DNA of 12,000 nucleotides from SKLM01 sp041687115 (lineage in GTDB: Bacteria; Chloroflexota; Anaerolineae; B4-G1), in NCBI GenBank assembly GCA_041687115.1, contig JAWLCP010000083.1:1-12000 (forward strand), read 5' to 3'. The position numbers were made by a program, and so were the translations under genes. The notes under the pieces are model-generated. The model had not been told where the DNA came from and searched no databases. It saw only the letters and a list, made by a program, of their open reading frames with translations. Each line of letters begins with the position of its first letter. The stretch's first letter is position 1. Below, one piece after another: positions 1 to 7,846 of the stretch.

Positions 1-1169
1 GCGACGTCGATGCGGACCCGGTGGTAGATGTCGGTGTCGAGGACAACTGCCTCGGGGTAGAGAAGCGTACACGACTCCAGCAGCCCCAGTCCGCTACCGG
101 TGTCCGCCCCGCAGAGGGCACACAGGAGCAGGGATGAGCCAGACTCCGCTGCCTGCTGCCAGCCCGGCACCTGCGCATCGGTGCCGAAGACGCCCGCGAG
201 GGTGGGGACACCCCAGGCGTGGGCCAGCTCCACACCGACCGCGTACAGCAGCTCTCCCTCCCAAGCGGTACCCAGGTAGGCGCCGGTGCGGGGGTGCATG
301 ATCCCGGGCATGAGGGAGTGGTAGACGGGGGCGCCAGGATAGGCCATCTGGATCAGCGTGAGCGCGGCGACGATCTCGGCGTCGGCCGCCGCGACCGTGC
401 CAGCGAGCGTGGCCGGGGCAGTCGAACCGGTGTTGGCCATCGACATGAACCCGACGGGCAGGCCCGCCTCGGCGAAGACCAGGGCCGACTCCATGCCCCC
501 CTTGTCCTGCGCCAGGGGCGCGATGGTGCATACCAGGGATGAGAGGGGCGGACGCTCCCGCAGCGTCTCCGCGTCCCCGGCGATGACGGTGGCCATCTCG
601 ACCGCGTAGCGGGCCATCGTCTCGTCCATCACCGTCTCCGTTTGCACGTGCTTGACCGTGTTGTTGAACGAAGCGTCCAACTCGTGCAGCGGCGCCGCGG
701 AGGGATGATCTTGCGCGCTTACGACGGGCCAGTAGAACCCGATGGAGGACAGATAGTCCGCCACCCGGGCCATCTCTGCCACGTCGGCCTTAACCGAAGC
801 GCGGCGCTGGCGGGTCTTGAAGTCGACCGTCTCCACACCGCACCCGTCCGTGGCGCAGTAGAAGGCCGACCCGTCGAGGTGTAGGTCGAACTCCGGCAGA
901 CGCGCGCCCATGGTGTAGAAGCGGGGGGCGTGCGAGATGGCATCCAACACCACATCGGAGGGTAGCCTGACGATCTGGCTCTCCTGGTCCACCTGCGCGC
1001 CGTGCTCCGCGTAGATGCGCAGTGCCCTATCCGACGGACACTGAATGCCGACCTCCTGGAGAATGTGGAGCGTGGCCGACTTGAGCCTCTCCAACTGCTG
1101 GTCGGTCAGAATACGCACCCGGTACTTGGGTTCGATGGGCTCCAACGGTGGGGTTTCGCTATGGTTCAT
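1..1169 (-). CDS. MttB-superfamily corrinoid methyltransferase, copy A (3' end outside window)
   Basis: Non-pyrrolysine member of the trimethylamine:corrinoid methyltransferase superfamily (COG5598). Family members transfer a methyl group from a methylated or quaternary amine to a cytoplasmic corrinoid protein through a TIM barrel. I read 389 residues with no stop; about 90-95 C-terminal residues lie beyond base 1. Visible landmarks: TDGCGVETVDF (residues 108-117), FYWPVVSAQDH (145-155), LHELDASFNNTVKHVQTE (161-178), CTIAPLAQDK (214-223), GSTAPAT (248-254), GAPVYHS (279-285), LYPEAVVLD (370-378). The start is chosen at 1169 because AAGGAG (1176-1181) lies 6 nt before it. A second ATG at 1173-1175 directly abuts AAGGAG and is a poor start. 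The start overlaps the end of copy B by 11 nt, which suggests translational coupling. It resembles copies D and E most. The substrate cannot be read from sequence. Family call is firm; substrate is unknown. Confidence 0.93.
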   Translation of the reverse strand, partial: MNHSETPPLEPIEPKYRVRILTDQQLERLKSATLHILQEVGIQCPSDRALRIYAEHGAQVDQESQIVRLPSDVVLDAISHAPRFYTMGARLPEFDLHLDGSAFYCATDGCGVETVDFKTRQRRASVKADVAEMARVADYLSSIGFYWPVVSAQDHPSAAPLHELDASFNNTVKHVQTETVMDETMARYAVEMATVIAGDAETLRERPPLSSLVCTIAPLAQDKGGMESALVFAEAGLPVGFMSMANTGSTAPATLAGTVAAADAEIVAALTLIQMAYPGAPVYHSLMPGIMHPRTGAYLGTAWEGELLYAVGVELAHAWGVPTLAGVFGTDAQVPGWQQAAESGSSLLLCALCGADTGSGLGLLESCTLLYPEAVVLDTDIYHRVRIDV

Positions 1170-2634
1170 GTGCATCTCCTTGGGTCTGTGCTCCCTGTCG
1201 CTCGGCTGCCGCGAGTATGCGATCGAGCTCGCTCTGGACGCGAGGTGGCAGCGGCTGGGGGCGGTGCGTCTGGTAGATCCGTTTGAACTCCGCCAGCGCC
1301 ATCTGGGCGGGATCGTGCACGCCGCCATCCGAGTCACGGCGGTGCAGTACCGACGACAACCGGAAATCGCGGATGCGCCGGCGGGTATGCTCCTGCGCCA
1401 GGAAATGGCCGCGGGGACCAACGTCCCGGATGACGTTCAGGGCCATGTCAGTCTCGTCGAACTCGAATCCACCCAGCTTCTCGTAGGCAATCTGGCAGAG
1501 CTCGTGGTCGAGGATGATCTTCTCGGGGTAGAGGACCATCGAGCCGTCTGTCAGCCCCATGTAACCACAGATTTCCCCGCCGAGCAAGGGAATGAGGGCG
1601 GTGCCCCGGCCAGCGTCGCTGCCGGCGTGCCAGTCGATGATGGGCGAATCGGTGCTCGTGCTGCCTCCGCCGAGGCTCGGCACGCCCCAGGCGTGGGCCA
1701 GCTGGACGGCCATCACCGTCACGGGGGCGGAGACCTCGCCGATGTAGCCGCCGGTGCGCGGATGCATCAGCGAGGTAATGATGGAGTGGAAGACGGGCGC
1801 GCCGGGGTGCGCCAGCTGGAGGAGCACCATGCCGCTGACGACCTCGGCATCACCGACCACGAGTGCTCCCAACGGGGTGGCCGGCGCCGTCGAGCCCATC
1901 GTCGGCATGGCCATGAAGCTGGTCGGAATGCCCGCCTCGGCGTAGACGAGCGCCGTCTCGATGCCATCCCGATCGTGGGCCAGCGGGGCGATGGTGCAGA
2001 TATTGGCGCAGATGGGCGGCCGCCGCCGCCGCTCCAGTGCGCTGCCCGCCACCACGGTGGCCATCTCCACGGCGTAGGCCGCCAGCCCTGGCGGGACCGT
2101 CATGCCGCCCCGCACGTGCTTGAGCGTATTCGTCAGCGCAGCGTGACACTGGTGGAGTGGTGCGGTGGACCCGCAGTCCTGGGCGCTGACCGGAGGCCAG
2201 AAGAAGCTGACCATCGGCAAAGCGTCGCACACCCGGGCCGTCATCGCCACGTCCTCCTTGCGTGAGGGACGCATCTCGCGAGTCTCGAGATCAACGACGT
2301 GCACACCGGTGCCGTCGGTGCAGAGGTAGGAGCAGCTCCCATCCAGGGTGAGGTCGAAACGCTCGTCGCGTCCTCCCAAGACGAAAGAGCGGGGCGCGGT
2401 GGACATCGCCTTCCGGACCAGGTGCGGGGGTATGCGGACGATTTGCCGATCCCAATCCACCGATGCTTCGTGATCGGCGAAGATGGTCAGGGCCTGACGG
2501 GATGGAATGTGGACGCCTACCTCGTCGAGGAGGCGGAGGGTGCCTTCCTGCAGCGTCTCCAGCTGCGCGGACGACAGCAGCCCTCCTGTGAAGGGCGATG
2601 CGAAGGGGATGATGTCGGGTGTTTCAGAAGCCAT
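1159..2634 (-). CDS. MttB-superfamily corrinoid methyltransferase, copy B
   Basis: Complete 491-residue member of the same family, close to the usual 460-500. Landmarks: CTDGTGVHVVDLETRE (105-120), FFWPPVSAQD (144-153), TNTLKHVRGG (168-177), CTIAPLAHDRDG (213-224), GSTAPAT (247-253), GAPVFHSI (278-285), GWHAG-like barrel strand region around 333-340, RDVGPRGHFLAQEHTR (403-418) and a C-terminal HRPQPLP (457-463). It differs from A, D and E in the otherwise shared TDGCGVETVDF block, where Cys is replaced by Thr and ETV by HVV. An upstream ATG at 2805 would add 57 Arg/Pro-rich residues unlike the family and lying inside copy C, so the start at 2634 is used; GAGGGAG lies just before it. It begins 10 nt after copy C and its TAG stop overlaps the start of copy A. 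Likely a methylated-amine:corrinoid methyltransferase of unknown substrate, perhaps different from its neighbours. Confidence 0.93.
   Translation of the reverse strand: MASETPDIIPFASPFTGGLLSSAQLETLQEGTLRLLDEVGVHIPSRQALTIFADHEASVDWDRQIVRIPPHLVRKAMSTAPRSFVLGGRDERFDLTLDGSCSYLCTDGTGVHVVDLETREMRPSRKEDVAMTARVCDALPMVSFFWPPVSAQDCGSTAPLHQCHAALTNTLKHVRGGMTVPPGLAAYAVEMATVVAGSALERRRRPPICANICTIAPLAHDRDGIETALVYAEAGIPTSFMAMPTMGSTAPATPLGALVVGDAEVVSGMVLLQLAHPGAPVFHSIITSLMHPRTGGYIGEVSAPVTVMAVQLAHAWGVPSLGGGSTSTDSPIIDWHAGSDAGRGTALIPLLGGEICGYMGLTDGSMVLYPEKIILDHELCQIAYEKLGGFEFDETDMALNVIRDVGPRGHFLAQEHTRRRIRDFRLSSVLHRRDSDGGVHDPAQMALAEFKRIYQTHRPQPLPPRVQSELDRILAAAERQGAQTQGDAHEP
1176..1181 (-). promoter_or_regulatory. 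Ribosome binding site deciding the start of copy A
   Basis: AAGGAG on the minus strand lies inside the last codons of copy B. It is 0 nt from one ATG (1173-1175) and 6 nt from the next (1167-1169), so the second ATG is favoured. Confidence 0.7.
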
Positions 2635-2644
2635 GGATCTCCCT

Positions 2645-4042
2645 CTAGCCGGCCAGCGCCCGGTCCGCCTCTGCCAGGATGGCCTTGATCCTTTCCTCGG
2701 CGCCGGTCGGCAGCGGCAAGGGGCGATGGTTCTGGAGGATGTCCAATGCCTCTGCACGGACAATCTCCCGCACGGTGCTGTCCGATGGTGGCCACCCCGG
2801 TACATACTCCTTCCGGGTGAACGTGCGTGTCTCGGGTTGGCTCAAGTAGTGTCCGCCGATACCTACTCGCTCGATCAGGTCTGCCTGGAGGTGTTCCTCA
2901 TCGAAGGCGAGCGGGGCAACCATGGCCTCGATCTGGTGAGCGAGATGGTTGTCCAGCACCATCTTCTCCAGCGACAGGACCTGGGCGTTTCCGAGCAGCC
3001 CGATACTGTAGATCTCGTCGGCGCCGGCCAGTCTGGCCAGCAGGGCGGAGGCGGTCGCCTCGTGACCGTACTGGGCGTCCAGAGCCTGAGATGCCGTGGA
3101 CAGTCCGAAAAGATTGACCGGCAGTCGGTAGAAACGCGCCACGTCGCAGAGCGCGAGCTTCAATCCGTGGCTGTCGGCGCTGCTGCCGTAGGCGCCGGTC
3201 TGCATGTCCAGCTGCGAGGCGCCGGTCCCGTAGATGATGGGGGTGCCCGGATTGACGGCCTGGAACAGCACCAGGCCGCTGAGGAACTCGACGTTGTGAA
3301 GGAGAACGGTACCCGCCCGGGTCACCGGAGCGGTGCCCCCTGCCAGCGGCATGGGATAGACCATGATCGGCACGCGAAGCTTGGCCAGCTCGATGCACGC
3401 CTCGGTCATCGGTCCGTCGTGCATGAGAGGCGAGACGGTGCAGTCGACCACAGAGAAGATGGGGCGGAACTTATCCACCTCGCCTCCGGCGGCCACCCTG
3501 GCCAGATCCAGGATGAAGGGCACCTCGTCGGCGTTCAGGATCCCGCTACGGACGTGCTTGCTGGTCTGACGGAACGCCAGGGCGAAGTGGTGGACGGTGC
3601 GCACCGGTGAAGGGACGTCCCCAGCCGCGACCATGATGTTGACGATCTCGACCATATCGAGGGCATCGGCGAAGAGCAGGCCTCGCCGGAGATCCTCCTT
3701 CGTGGAGTCTCGACGCTCGCCGGTCTCGAGGTCGATGGCCTCGGTCCCCTGGCTGTCGGTGGTGTGGTGGGGACGGCGGCCGTCGAGCACGACGTCGCGG
3801 GCGGGATCGCGAGCACAGAGACGGAAGGTGGTCGGCGCCTCGTCCAGGGCCCACTCGACCACGCCGCGCGGGAGGCTGGCCCGCGCGGCGTGGTAGTCGA
3901 CGGTGCAGCCCACGGCCTCCAGGACCTCCAGCGCCCGAGGAGTGTTGTATCTGATGCCCACCCTTTCCAGGAGGTCGAGGCTGCGAGCGTGGATGCGCTC
4001 GATCTGCGCGGACGTCAGAGCGGGAGTCAGGGATAGGGACAT
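2645..4042 (-). CDS. Divergent MttB-superfamily methyltransferase, copy C
   Basis: Complete 465-residue protein, the shortest of the intact copies and clearly divergent. It keeps the family frame: N-terminal helix SAQIERIHARSLDLLERVG (11-29), TSKHVRSG (160-167), CTVSPLMHDG (201-210), GGTAPVTRAG (235-244), GTPIIYG (266-272), DMQTGAYG (279-286), LDAQYGHEA (321-329), LSLEKMVLDN (356-365), GIGGHYLSQPETR (394-406) and NHRPLPLP (438-445). It lacks the TDGCGVETVDF and YWPxVSAQD blocks of A, D and E, having TTDSQGTEAIDLETGER (94-110) and VAAGDVPSPVRTVHH (138-152) instead. Histidine pairs at 92-93 and 151-152 are its own. The start is supported by GGGGAGG 5 nt upstream. It follows copy D by 27 nt and ends in TAG 10 nt before copy B. 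It probably acts on a different methyl donor from its neighbours; this is inference. Confidence 0.92.
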   Translation of the reverse strand: MSLSLTPALTSAQIERIHARSLDLLERVGIRYNTPRALEVLEAVGCTVDYHAARASLPRGVVEWALDEAPTTFRLCARDPARDVVLDGRRPHHTTDSQGTEAIDLETGERRDSTKEDLRRGLLFADALDMVEIVNIMVAAGDVPSPVRTVHHFALAFRQTSKHVRSGILNADEVPFILDLARVAAGGEVDKFRPIFSVVDCTVSPLMHDGPMTEACIELAKLRVPIMVYPMPLAGGTAPVTRAGTVLLHNVEFLSGLVLFQAVNPGTPIIYGTGASQLDMQTGAYGSSADSHGLKLALCDVARFYRLPVNLFGLSTASQALDAQYGHEATASALLARLAGADEIYSIGLLGNAQVLSLEKMVLDNHLAHQIEAMVAPLAFDEEHLQADLIERVGIGGHYLSQPETRTFTRKEYVPGWPPSDSTVREIVRAEALDILQNHRPLPLPTGAEERIKAILAEADRALAG

Positions 4043-4069
4043 AGGAGCCTCCCCAGGCGTGACAGGCGG

Positions 4070-5521
4070 CTAGGCCAACTCCTCATCGGCGGCCCTCAGG
4101 ATGCGTGCGATCTCGGTCCGCTTGGCCTCCTCCAGGGGCTGCGGTTGGTGATGCTCCAGGATCCACTGCACCTTCTCACGGGCCACCTCGCGGGGCTCGC
4201 GGTAGGTGCCGTCCGATCCCATTTGCTGGGTTACGGCCGGCGTCATCGCGGTGCGCATATGCTTGCGGGTGTGCTTCTGGGCCAGGAAGTGCCCGCCAGG
4301 GCCCACGTCGCGAACGACGTCGAGGGCCAGGGCCTCCGCGTCTGTCTCCATCTCCATTAGGGCGTACCGGGCGCGATGGTATAGATCGTCGTCCAGGACG
4401 ATGGCCTCCGGGTAGAGGAGCGTGAAGCTATCGTTGAGACCGATCCCCGTCACCCACTCGGCACCGGCCAACGACACCAGGAGCGGATCGAGTGCGACGT
4501 CGGCGGCAGCCTGCCAGGTGCCGGGCTCCTCGCTCTCTGTGCCGAAAGCGCCGCCGAAGGAGGGCATGCCCCAGTAGTGAGCCATCTCGACCGGTGCGTA
4601 ACGACAGCGGGAGTCGAGGGGGTAGGGGACGTAGTTTCCGCTGCGCGGGTCGGCCCAGCCCTGCATGATGGAGTGGAAGACCGGCGCGCCCGGGTTGAGG
4701 AGCTGCATCAAGACCGTAGCGCTGATCACCTCCGCGTCCCCAACCGCCAGCGCCCCAGCCAGGGTGGCAGGTGCCGTGGTCCCCAAGGTCGGCATGGCCA
4801 GGAACCCCACCGGGACGTCCGCCTCGGCGAGCACCATGGCGCTCTCGATTCCGTGTTTGTCCTGCACGAGCGGGGCGATGGTGCAGATGACGACCGAGAA
4901 GACGGGGCGACGCCGGAGCTCCTCTTTCCCTCCGGCGATCACGGACCCCATCTGGACGGCGTAGCGGGCGGACGTCTCGCCCATTAGCGTCTCGCTCTGG
5001 ACGTGCTTGACGGTGTTGTTCCAGGCTGCATCGAGCTCGTGGAGGGGAGCGGTCTTGCCGTGATCCTGTGCGCTGACCATAGGCCAGTAGAAGGCGATGG
5101 ATGACAGGTAGTCCGAGATGCGCGCCATGCGGGCGACATCGTCCTTACGGGATGAGCGGCGTTCGCGCGTCTCGAAGTCGACGGTCTCGACGCCGCAGCC
5201 GTCGTTGGTGAAGTAGGTGACGCCGTCCTCAAGATCGAAGTCGCACGATGGGTCCCGGGCGCCCACGTGGAAGTAGCGGGGGACGTGCTCCAAGGCCTCG
5301 CGGACCAGATGGGCGGGAATCCTGACGATTTGGGTTTCGTGGTCCACCTCGGCCCCGTGGTCGTCGAAGAGCGCCAGCGCTCTCTCGGAGGGGAACTTGA
5401 CGCCGACCTGCTCCATGATTTTCAGCGTGGCGGTCTGCAAGCGGTCGAGCTGCTCGTCGCTCAGGAGGCGCAGGCGGTGATGACACTTGATCGGTTCGAT
5501 AGCTGGACGTTCGACGGTCAT
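4070..5521 (-). CDS. MttB-superfamily corrinoid methyltransferase, copy D
   Basis: Complete 483-residue member and the best full-length reference in the window. Order of blocks: N-terminal helical segment (17-55), TNDGCGVETVDFETRERR (105-122), FYWPMVSAQDHGKTAPLHEL (144-163), NNTVKHVQSE (168-177), CTIAPLVQDKHG (213-224), GTTAPAT (247-253), GAPVFHSI (278-285), HYWGMPSFGGAFGTESEEPG (315-334), LLYPEAIVLDDDLYHRAR (368-385), RDVGPGGHFLAQKHTR (404-419) and EHHQPQPL (456-463). These fit a TIM-barrel methyl-amine:corrinoid methyltransferase in the cytoplasm. AAGGAG (5532-5537) lies 10 nt before the ATG. The gene begins 105 nt after the DppC-like permease, a gap with no clear promoter or terminator, so it is probably co-transcribed with the transporter genes. 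It ends in TAG. The substrate is unknown; glycine betaine and other quaternary amines are known for relatives such as MtgB. Confidence 0.94.
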   Translation of the reverse strand: MTVERPAIEPIKCHHRLRLLSDEQLDRLQTATLKIMEQVGVKFPSERALALFDDHGAEVDHETQIVRIPAHLVREALEHVPRYFHVGARDPSCDFDLEDGVTYFTNDGCGVETVDFETRERRSSRKDDVARMARISDYLSSIAFYWPMVSAQDHGKTAPLHELDAAWNNTVKHVQSETLMGETSARYAVQMGSVIAGGKEELRRRPVFSVVICTIAPLVQDKHGIESAMVLAEADVPVGFLAMPTLGTTAPATLAGALAVGDAEVISATVLMQLLNPGAPVFHSIMQGWADPRSGNYVPYPLDSRCRYAPVEMAHYWGMPSFGGAFGTESEEPGTWQAAADVALDPLLVSLAGAEWVTGIGLNDSFTLLYPEAIVLDDDLYHRARYALMEMETDAEALALDVVRDVGPGGHFLAQKHTRKHMRTAMTPAVTQQMGSDGTYREPREVAREKVQWILEHHQPQPLEEAKRTEIARILRAADEELA

Positions 5522-5626
5522 GGATGATTCACTCCTTGAACTCTAGAATGGATGAGCCGGCGAGGCAGGGTGACCGGAGACTGTGCCTCACGTGCAACGG
5601 GCTGAATAAGGGTATGGACGACAGGG

Positions 5627-6550
5627 TCAAACCTCTCCCACCTCGTGCAGCACTTTGAACGGATCCAGGGCATCCCGGAGCCCGTCTCCGATGTAGTTCA
5701 CGGCGATAATGGCCAGGAAGATCATCAGTCCCGGGAAGAAGGCCAGCCAGGGATGGGGGGCCAGATGGGCCTGGGCGTCGCTGAGCAGATTGCCCCATGT
5801 GGGGGTGGGTGGTTGAATGCCGAGTCCCAGGAAGCTTAGACCCGACTCCTGCATGATGGCGTATCCCATCTCCAACGTGGCCTCCACGATGATAGGTCCA
5901 GCGGCGTTGGGCAGGACGTGGCGTGCCATGATCCGGGAGTCGGAGGCACCAATAGAGCGGGCCGCCATCACGAAATCCTTCTCTCGGATGGAGAGGAAGC
6001 TGGCGCGAACGAGCCGGGCGGTCGTCATCCACGAGAGAAGCCCAATCACCAGAGCGATGGTGAGGACGCTGTTTCTCTGGAGCAGCGGCAACTCGACCTC
6101 GCGCAGAATGGTGCTCAGGAGGATCAGAACCAGCAGTGCAGGCAGCGTCAGGGCCGCATCCGTAATCCTCATGATTACGTTGTCGAGCCAGCCCCCGAAG
6201 TAGCCCGCCACCGCCCCGAGGGGGACGCCGATGAGCAGCACGATGCCCACCACCATCATCCCCACAAGGAGCGAGATGCGTCCGCCATAGAGGACGCGGG
6301 TCAGGAGATCCCTGCCCAGGGGGTCGGTGCCCATCGGATGCTCGATGGAAGGGGGCTGGAGTCGATTGAGGACGTTGGACTTGGTGGGATCGTGGGGTGA
6401 AAGGGGGACGAGGAGCACAGCGAGGATCAGAAGGCCAAACACGATGGCGCCTCCTACCGCGCCAGGGTGCCGACGAAAGCGGCACCATATCTCATTCGCC
6501 ATCGTCGTGTGTTCGGGCGGGCATTCGGTCGGATGATCTGAAGATTGCAT
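5627..6550 (-). CDS. DppC/OppC-type ABC transporter permease
   Basis: Inner-membrane permease (307 residues) of the peptide/opine/nickel (PepT) ABC importer family. It forms a channel with the DppB-like protein encoded just upstream. A first membrane segment spans about 31-50. It is followed by the family signature HPMGTDPLGRDLLTRVLYGG (71-90) and further hydrophobic segments near 92-117, 133-149, 162-180, 219-243 and 270-290. The cytoplasmic EAA loop that contacts the ATPase is AARSIGASDSRIMARHVLPN (196-215), and SGLSFLGLGIQPPTPTWG (236-253) is typical of DppC. Start at 6550 is preferred because AAGGGA lies about 6 nt upstream; the alternative Met17 (6502) has no visible ribosome site. It lies 140 nt after the DppB-like gene. 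That gap shows only small weak inverted repeats. No importer ATPase gene follows. Family identification is secure; the transported compound is inferred only from the methyltransferase neighbours. Confidence 0.95.
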   Translation of the reverse strand: MQSSDHPTECPPEHTTMANEIWCRFRRHPGAVGGAIVFGLLILAVLLVPLSPHDPTKSNVLNRLQPPSIEHPMGTDPLGRDLLTRVLYGGRISLLVGMMVVGIVLLIGVPLGAVAGYFGGWLDNVIMRITDAALTLPALLVLILLSTILREVELPLLQRNSVLTIALVIGLLSWMTTARLVRASFLSIREKDFVMAARSIGASDSRIMARHVLPNAAGPIIVEATLEMGYAIMQESGLSFLGLGIQPPTPTWGNLLSDAQAHLAPHPWLAFFPGLMIFLAIIAVNYIGDGLRDALDPFKVLHEVGEV

Positions 6551-6690
6551 ACCGTTTCCCTTACTTGGTCTTGCACGAGCCGTGCCGTCGCACGCGGTGA
6601 CTCAGGCGGCGTTCGCTTCCGGCGGTATCCCGTCGCCGCCCAGGGGTGTCGACGGGCGCGAGGCTCGCGTGGCCGGAGTGAAGCGCACGC

Positions 6691-7731
6691 TCAGTCATAC
6701 CGGATCCTGGGATCAAGGATGCCGTAGACAATGTCGGCGACCAGATTGGACACCAGCATAATGCCGGCTGAAATGATGAGGATGCCCAGCAGGGAGGGGT
6801 AGTCCCGCTGGAGGGCCGCCTGGTAGTAGAGCCGTCCCATCCCCGGCCAGGCGAAGATCATCTCCACGAATACGGCTCCTGCGAATAGATAGGGGAGATC
6901 GACGGCTGCCATGGTGACGAGAGGAATGAGCGCATTCTTAAGAGCGTGCCGGCCCAGCACGACGCGCTCGGCCAGGCCTTTGGCGCGTGCGGTCTGTAGA
7001 TAGGGCTGGTGGAGGACGTCGAGCATGCTTGAGCGGAGGAAGCGGGAATACCAGGCGACCCAGCCGACGGCCTGGGTCGTGACGGGCAGAATCAGGTGCC
7101 TGACGCGATCGACGATCGAGAACCCAGCTCCTAACGTGCGCATGCCTCCCGACGGGAGCAGCGGCTGCCCGGTGATTGGATTGTCCAGCCGGGCGTAGAA
7201 GATCAGGATGAGGATCAAGCCAAACCAGAACTCGGGAATCGCTTGCCCTGCGAAGGAGAGCGTCGTGACGATGATGTCGAAGGAGGAGTACTGTTTCACC
7301 GCCGAGAGGACCCCCACGGGGATGGCAAGCAGATAGACGACGATGAGGGTGATGCCCATCAGGTAGATGGTGTTGGGAAGACGGTCGGCGATTTCCTCGG
7401 TGACGGGTCGACGCGTGCGATAGGAGAATCCGAAGTCGCCCCGCAGGATGCCCTGCCGGGTGCCGCGGGTGTCCGGAATGCCATCGCCGTCGACATCGAC
7501 CTTCATCCAGTCGTTGCCGATGAGCCAGATCACGTACTGCATCGGCAGGGGCCTGTCCAGGCCGAACTGCCGCTCCAGCTGCTTGCGCATCTCCGGCTTG
7601 ATGCGCCGCGAGCGGCTGAGGGCTGCCATAGGCCCCCCCGGCGCCAGGTTGACCAGCCCAAACAGCACGATACTGATCAGAAACAGAAGAGGTATCGCTT
7701 GCAGCAGACGGCGTACGATGTACTGTCCCAT
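6691..7731 (-). CDS. DppB/OppB-type ABC transporter permease
   Basis: Inner-membrane permease (346 residues) and partner of the DppC-like protein. It opens with the typical MGQYIVRRLLQAIPLLFLIS and first membrane segment (8-29), followed by the NLAPGGP element (28-34). It has the GDFGFSYRTRRPVTEEIADRLPNT stretch (98-121; key residues G98, D99, F100, G101), the EAA loop TARAKGLAERVVLGRHALKN (247-266), FVEMIFAWPGMGRL (288-301) and a DPRIRYD end. The first extracytoplasmic loop carries an insert with a calcium-loop-like DVDGDGIPD (79-87). GGAGG sits 4 nt before the ATG. It is 115 nt downstream of the binding-protein gene, with a strong hairpin in between, and is part of the same transport unit. 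It ends in TGA. Confidence in the family is high. Confidence 0.95.
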   Translation of the reverse strand: MGQYIVRRLLQAIPLLFLISIVLFGLVNLAPGGPMAALSRSRRIKPEMRKQLERQFGLDRPLPMQYVIWLIGNDWMKVDVDGDGIPDTRGTRQGILRGDFGFSYRTRRPVTEEIADRLPNTIYLMGITLIVVYLLAIPVGVLSAVKQYSSFDIIVTTLSFAGQAIPEFWFGLILILIFYARLDNPITGQPLLPSGGMRTLGAGFSIVDRVRHLILPVTTQAVGWVAWYSRFLRSSMLDVLHQPYLQTARAKGLAERVVLGRHALKNALIPLVTMAAVDLPYLFAGAVFVEMIFAWPGMGRLYYQAALQRDYPSLLGILIISAGIMLVSNLVADIVYGILDPRIRYD

Positions 7732-7780
7732 TCCTCCTCCCGCTTGGTCCCCGACGGACAGGTTGTAGATCGGGCGGATC

Positions 7781-7820
7781 GGGAGCTGGTCGGATCTGCG
7801 CGGCGTCCCGACCAGCTCCC
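7781..7820 (-). terminator. 13-bp perfect hairpin between binding protein and permeases
   Basis: GGGAGCTGGTCGG (7781-7793) pairs perfectly with CCGACCAGCTCCC (7808-7820) around a 14-nt loop. It starts 27 nt after the binding-protein stop. No T-run follows on the minus strand, so it is more likely a partial terminator or an RNA-stabilising stem that keeps binding-protein message above permease message. A full intrinsic terminator is less likely. Location between these two genes is a common arrangement in ABC importer operons. The exact role is inferred. Confidence 0.6.
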
Positions 7821-7846
7821 CTGTCCCTCAGGTGCTGATGCGACCG

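Noticed and set aside
1159..1161. TAG codons read as pyrrolysine with longer proteins
   Set aside because: The TAGs lie at the family's normal C-terminus and just before or within the next gene. No in-frame TAG occurs at the internal position where pyrrolysine sits in true MttB.
1045..2265. 406-residue plus-strand open frame
   Set aside because: Lies opposite copies A and B. The minus strand gives clear family motifs, whereas this product has none; such mirror frames are expected in GC-rich coding DNA.
2635..2805. N-terminal extension of copy B
   Set aside because: Would add 57 Arg/Pro-rich residues lying inside copy C. The Met at 2634 has a ribosome site and fits the family start.
2507..3610. 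367-residue plus-strand open frame
   Set aside because: Antisense to copies B and C, with no recognisable domain or ribosome site.
5522..5626. Promoter for the A-D methyltransferase group
   Set aside because: A TTGCAC-like element is present on the minus strand but no matching -10 box at proper spacing. Co-transcription with the permeases is simpler.
5529..6488. 319-residue minus-strand frame beside the DppC gene
   Set aside because: Overlaps the DppC-like permease in another frame, is Arg/Pro/His-rich and has no membrane segments.
6657..6669. Small palindrome CGCGAG-G-CTCGCG in the gap between the permeases
   Set aside because: Six-base arms with a one-base centre make a poor hairpin, and no T-run follows. 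Expected by chance in GC-rich sequence.
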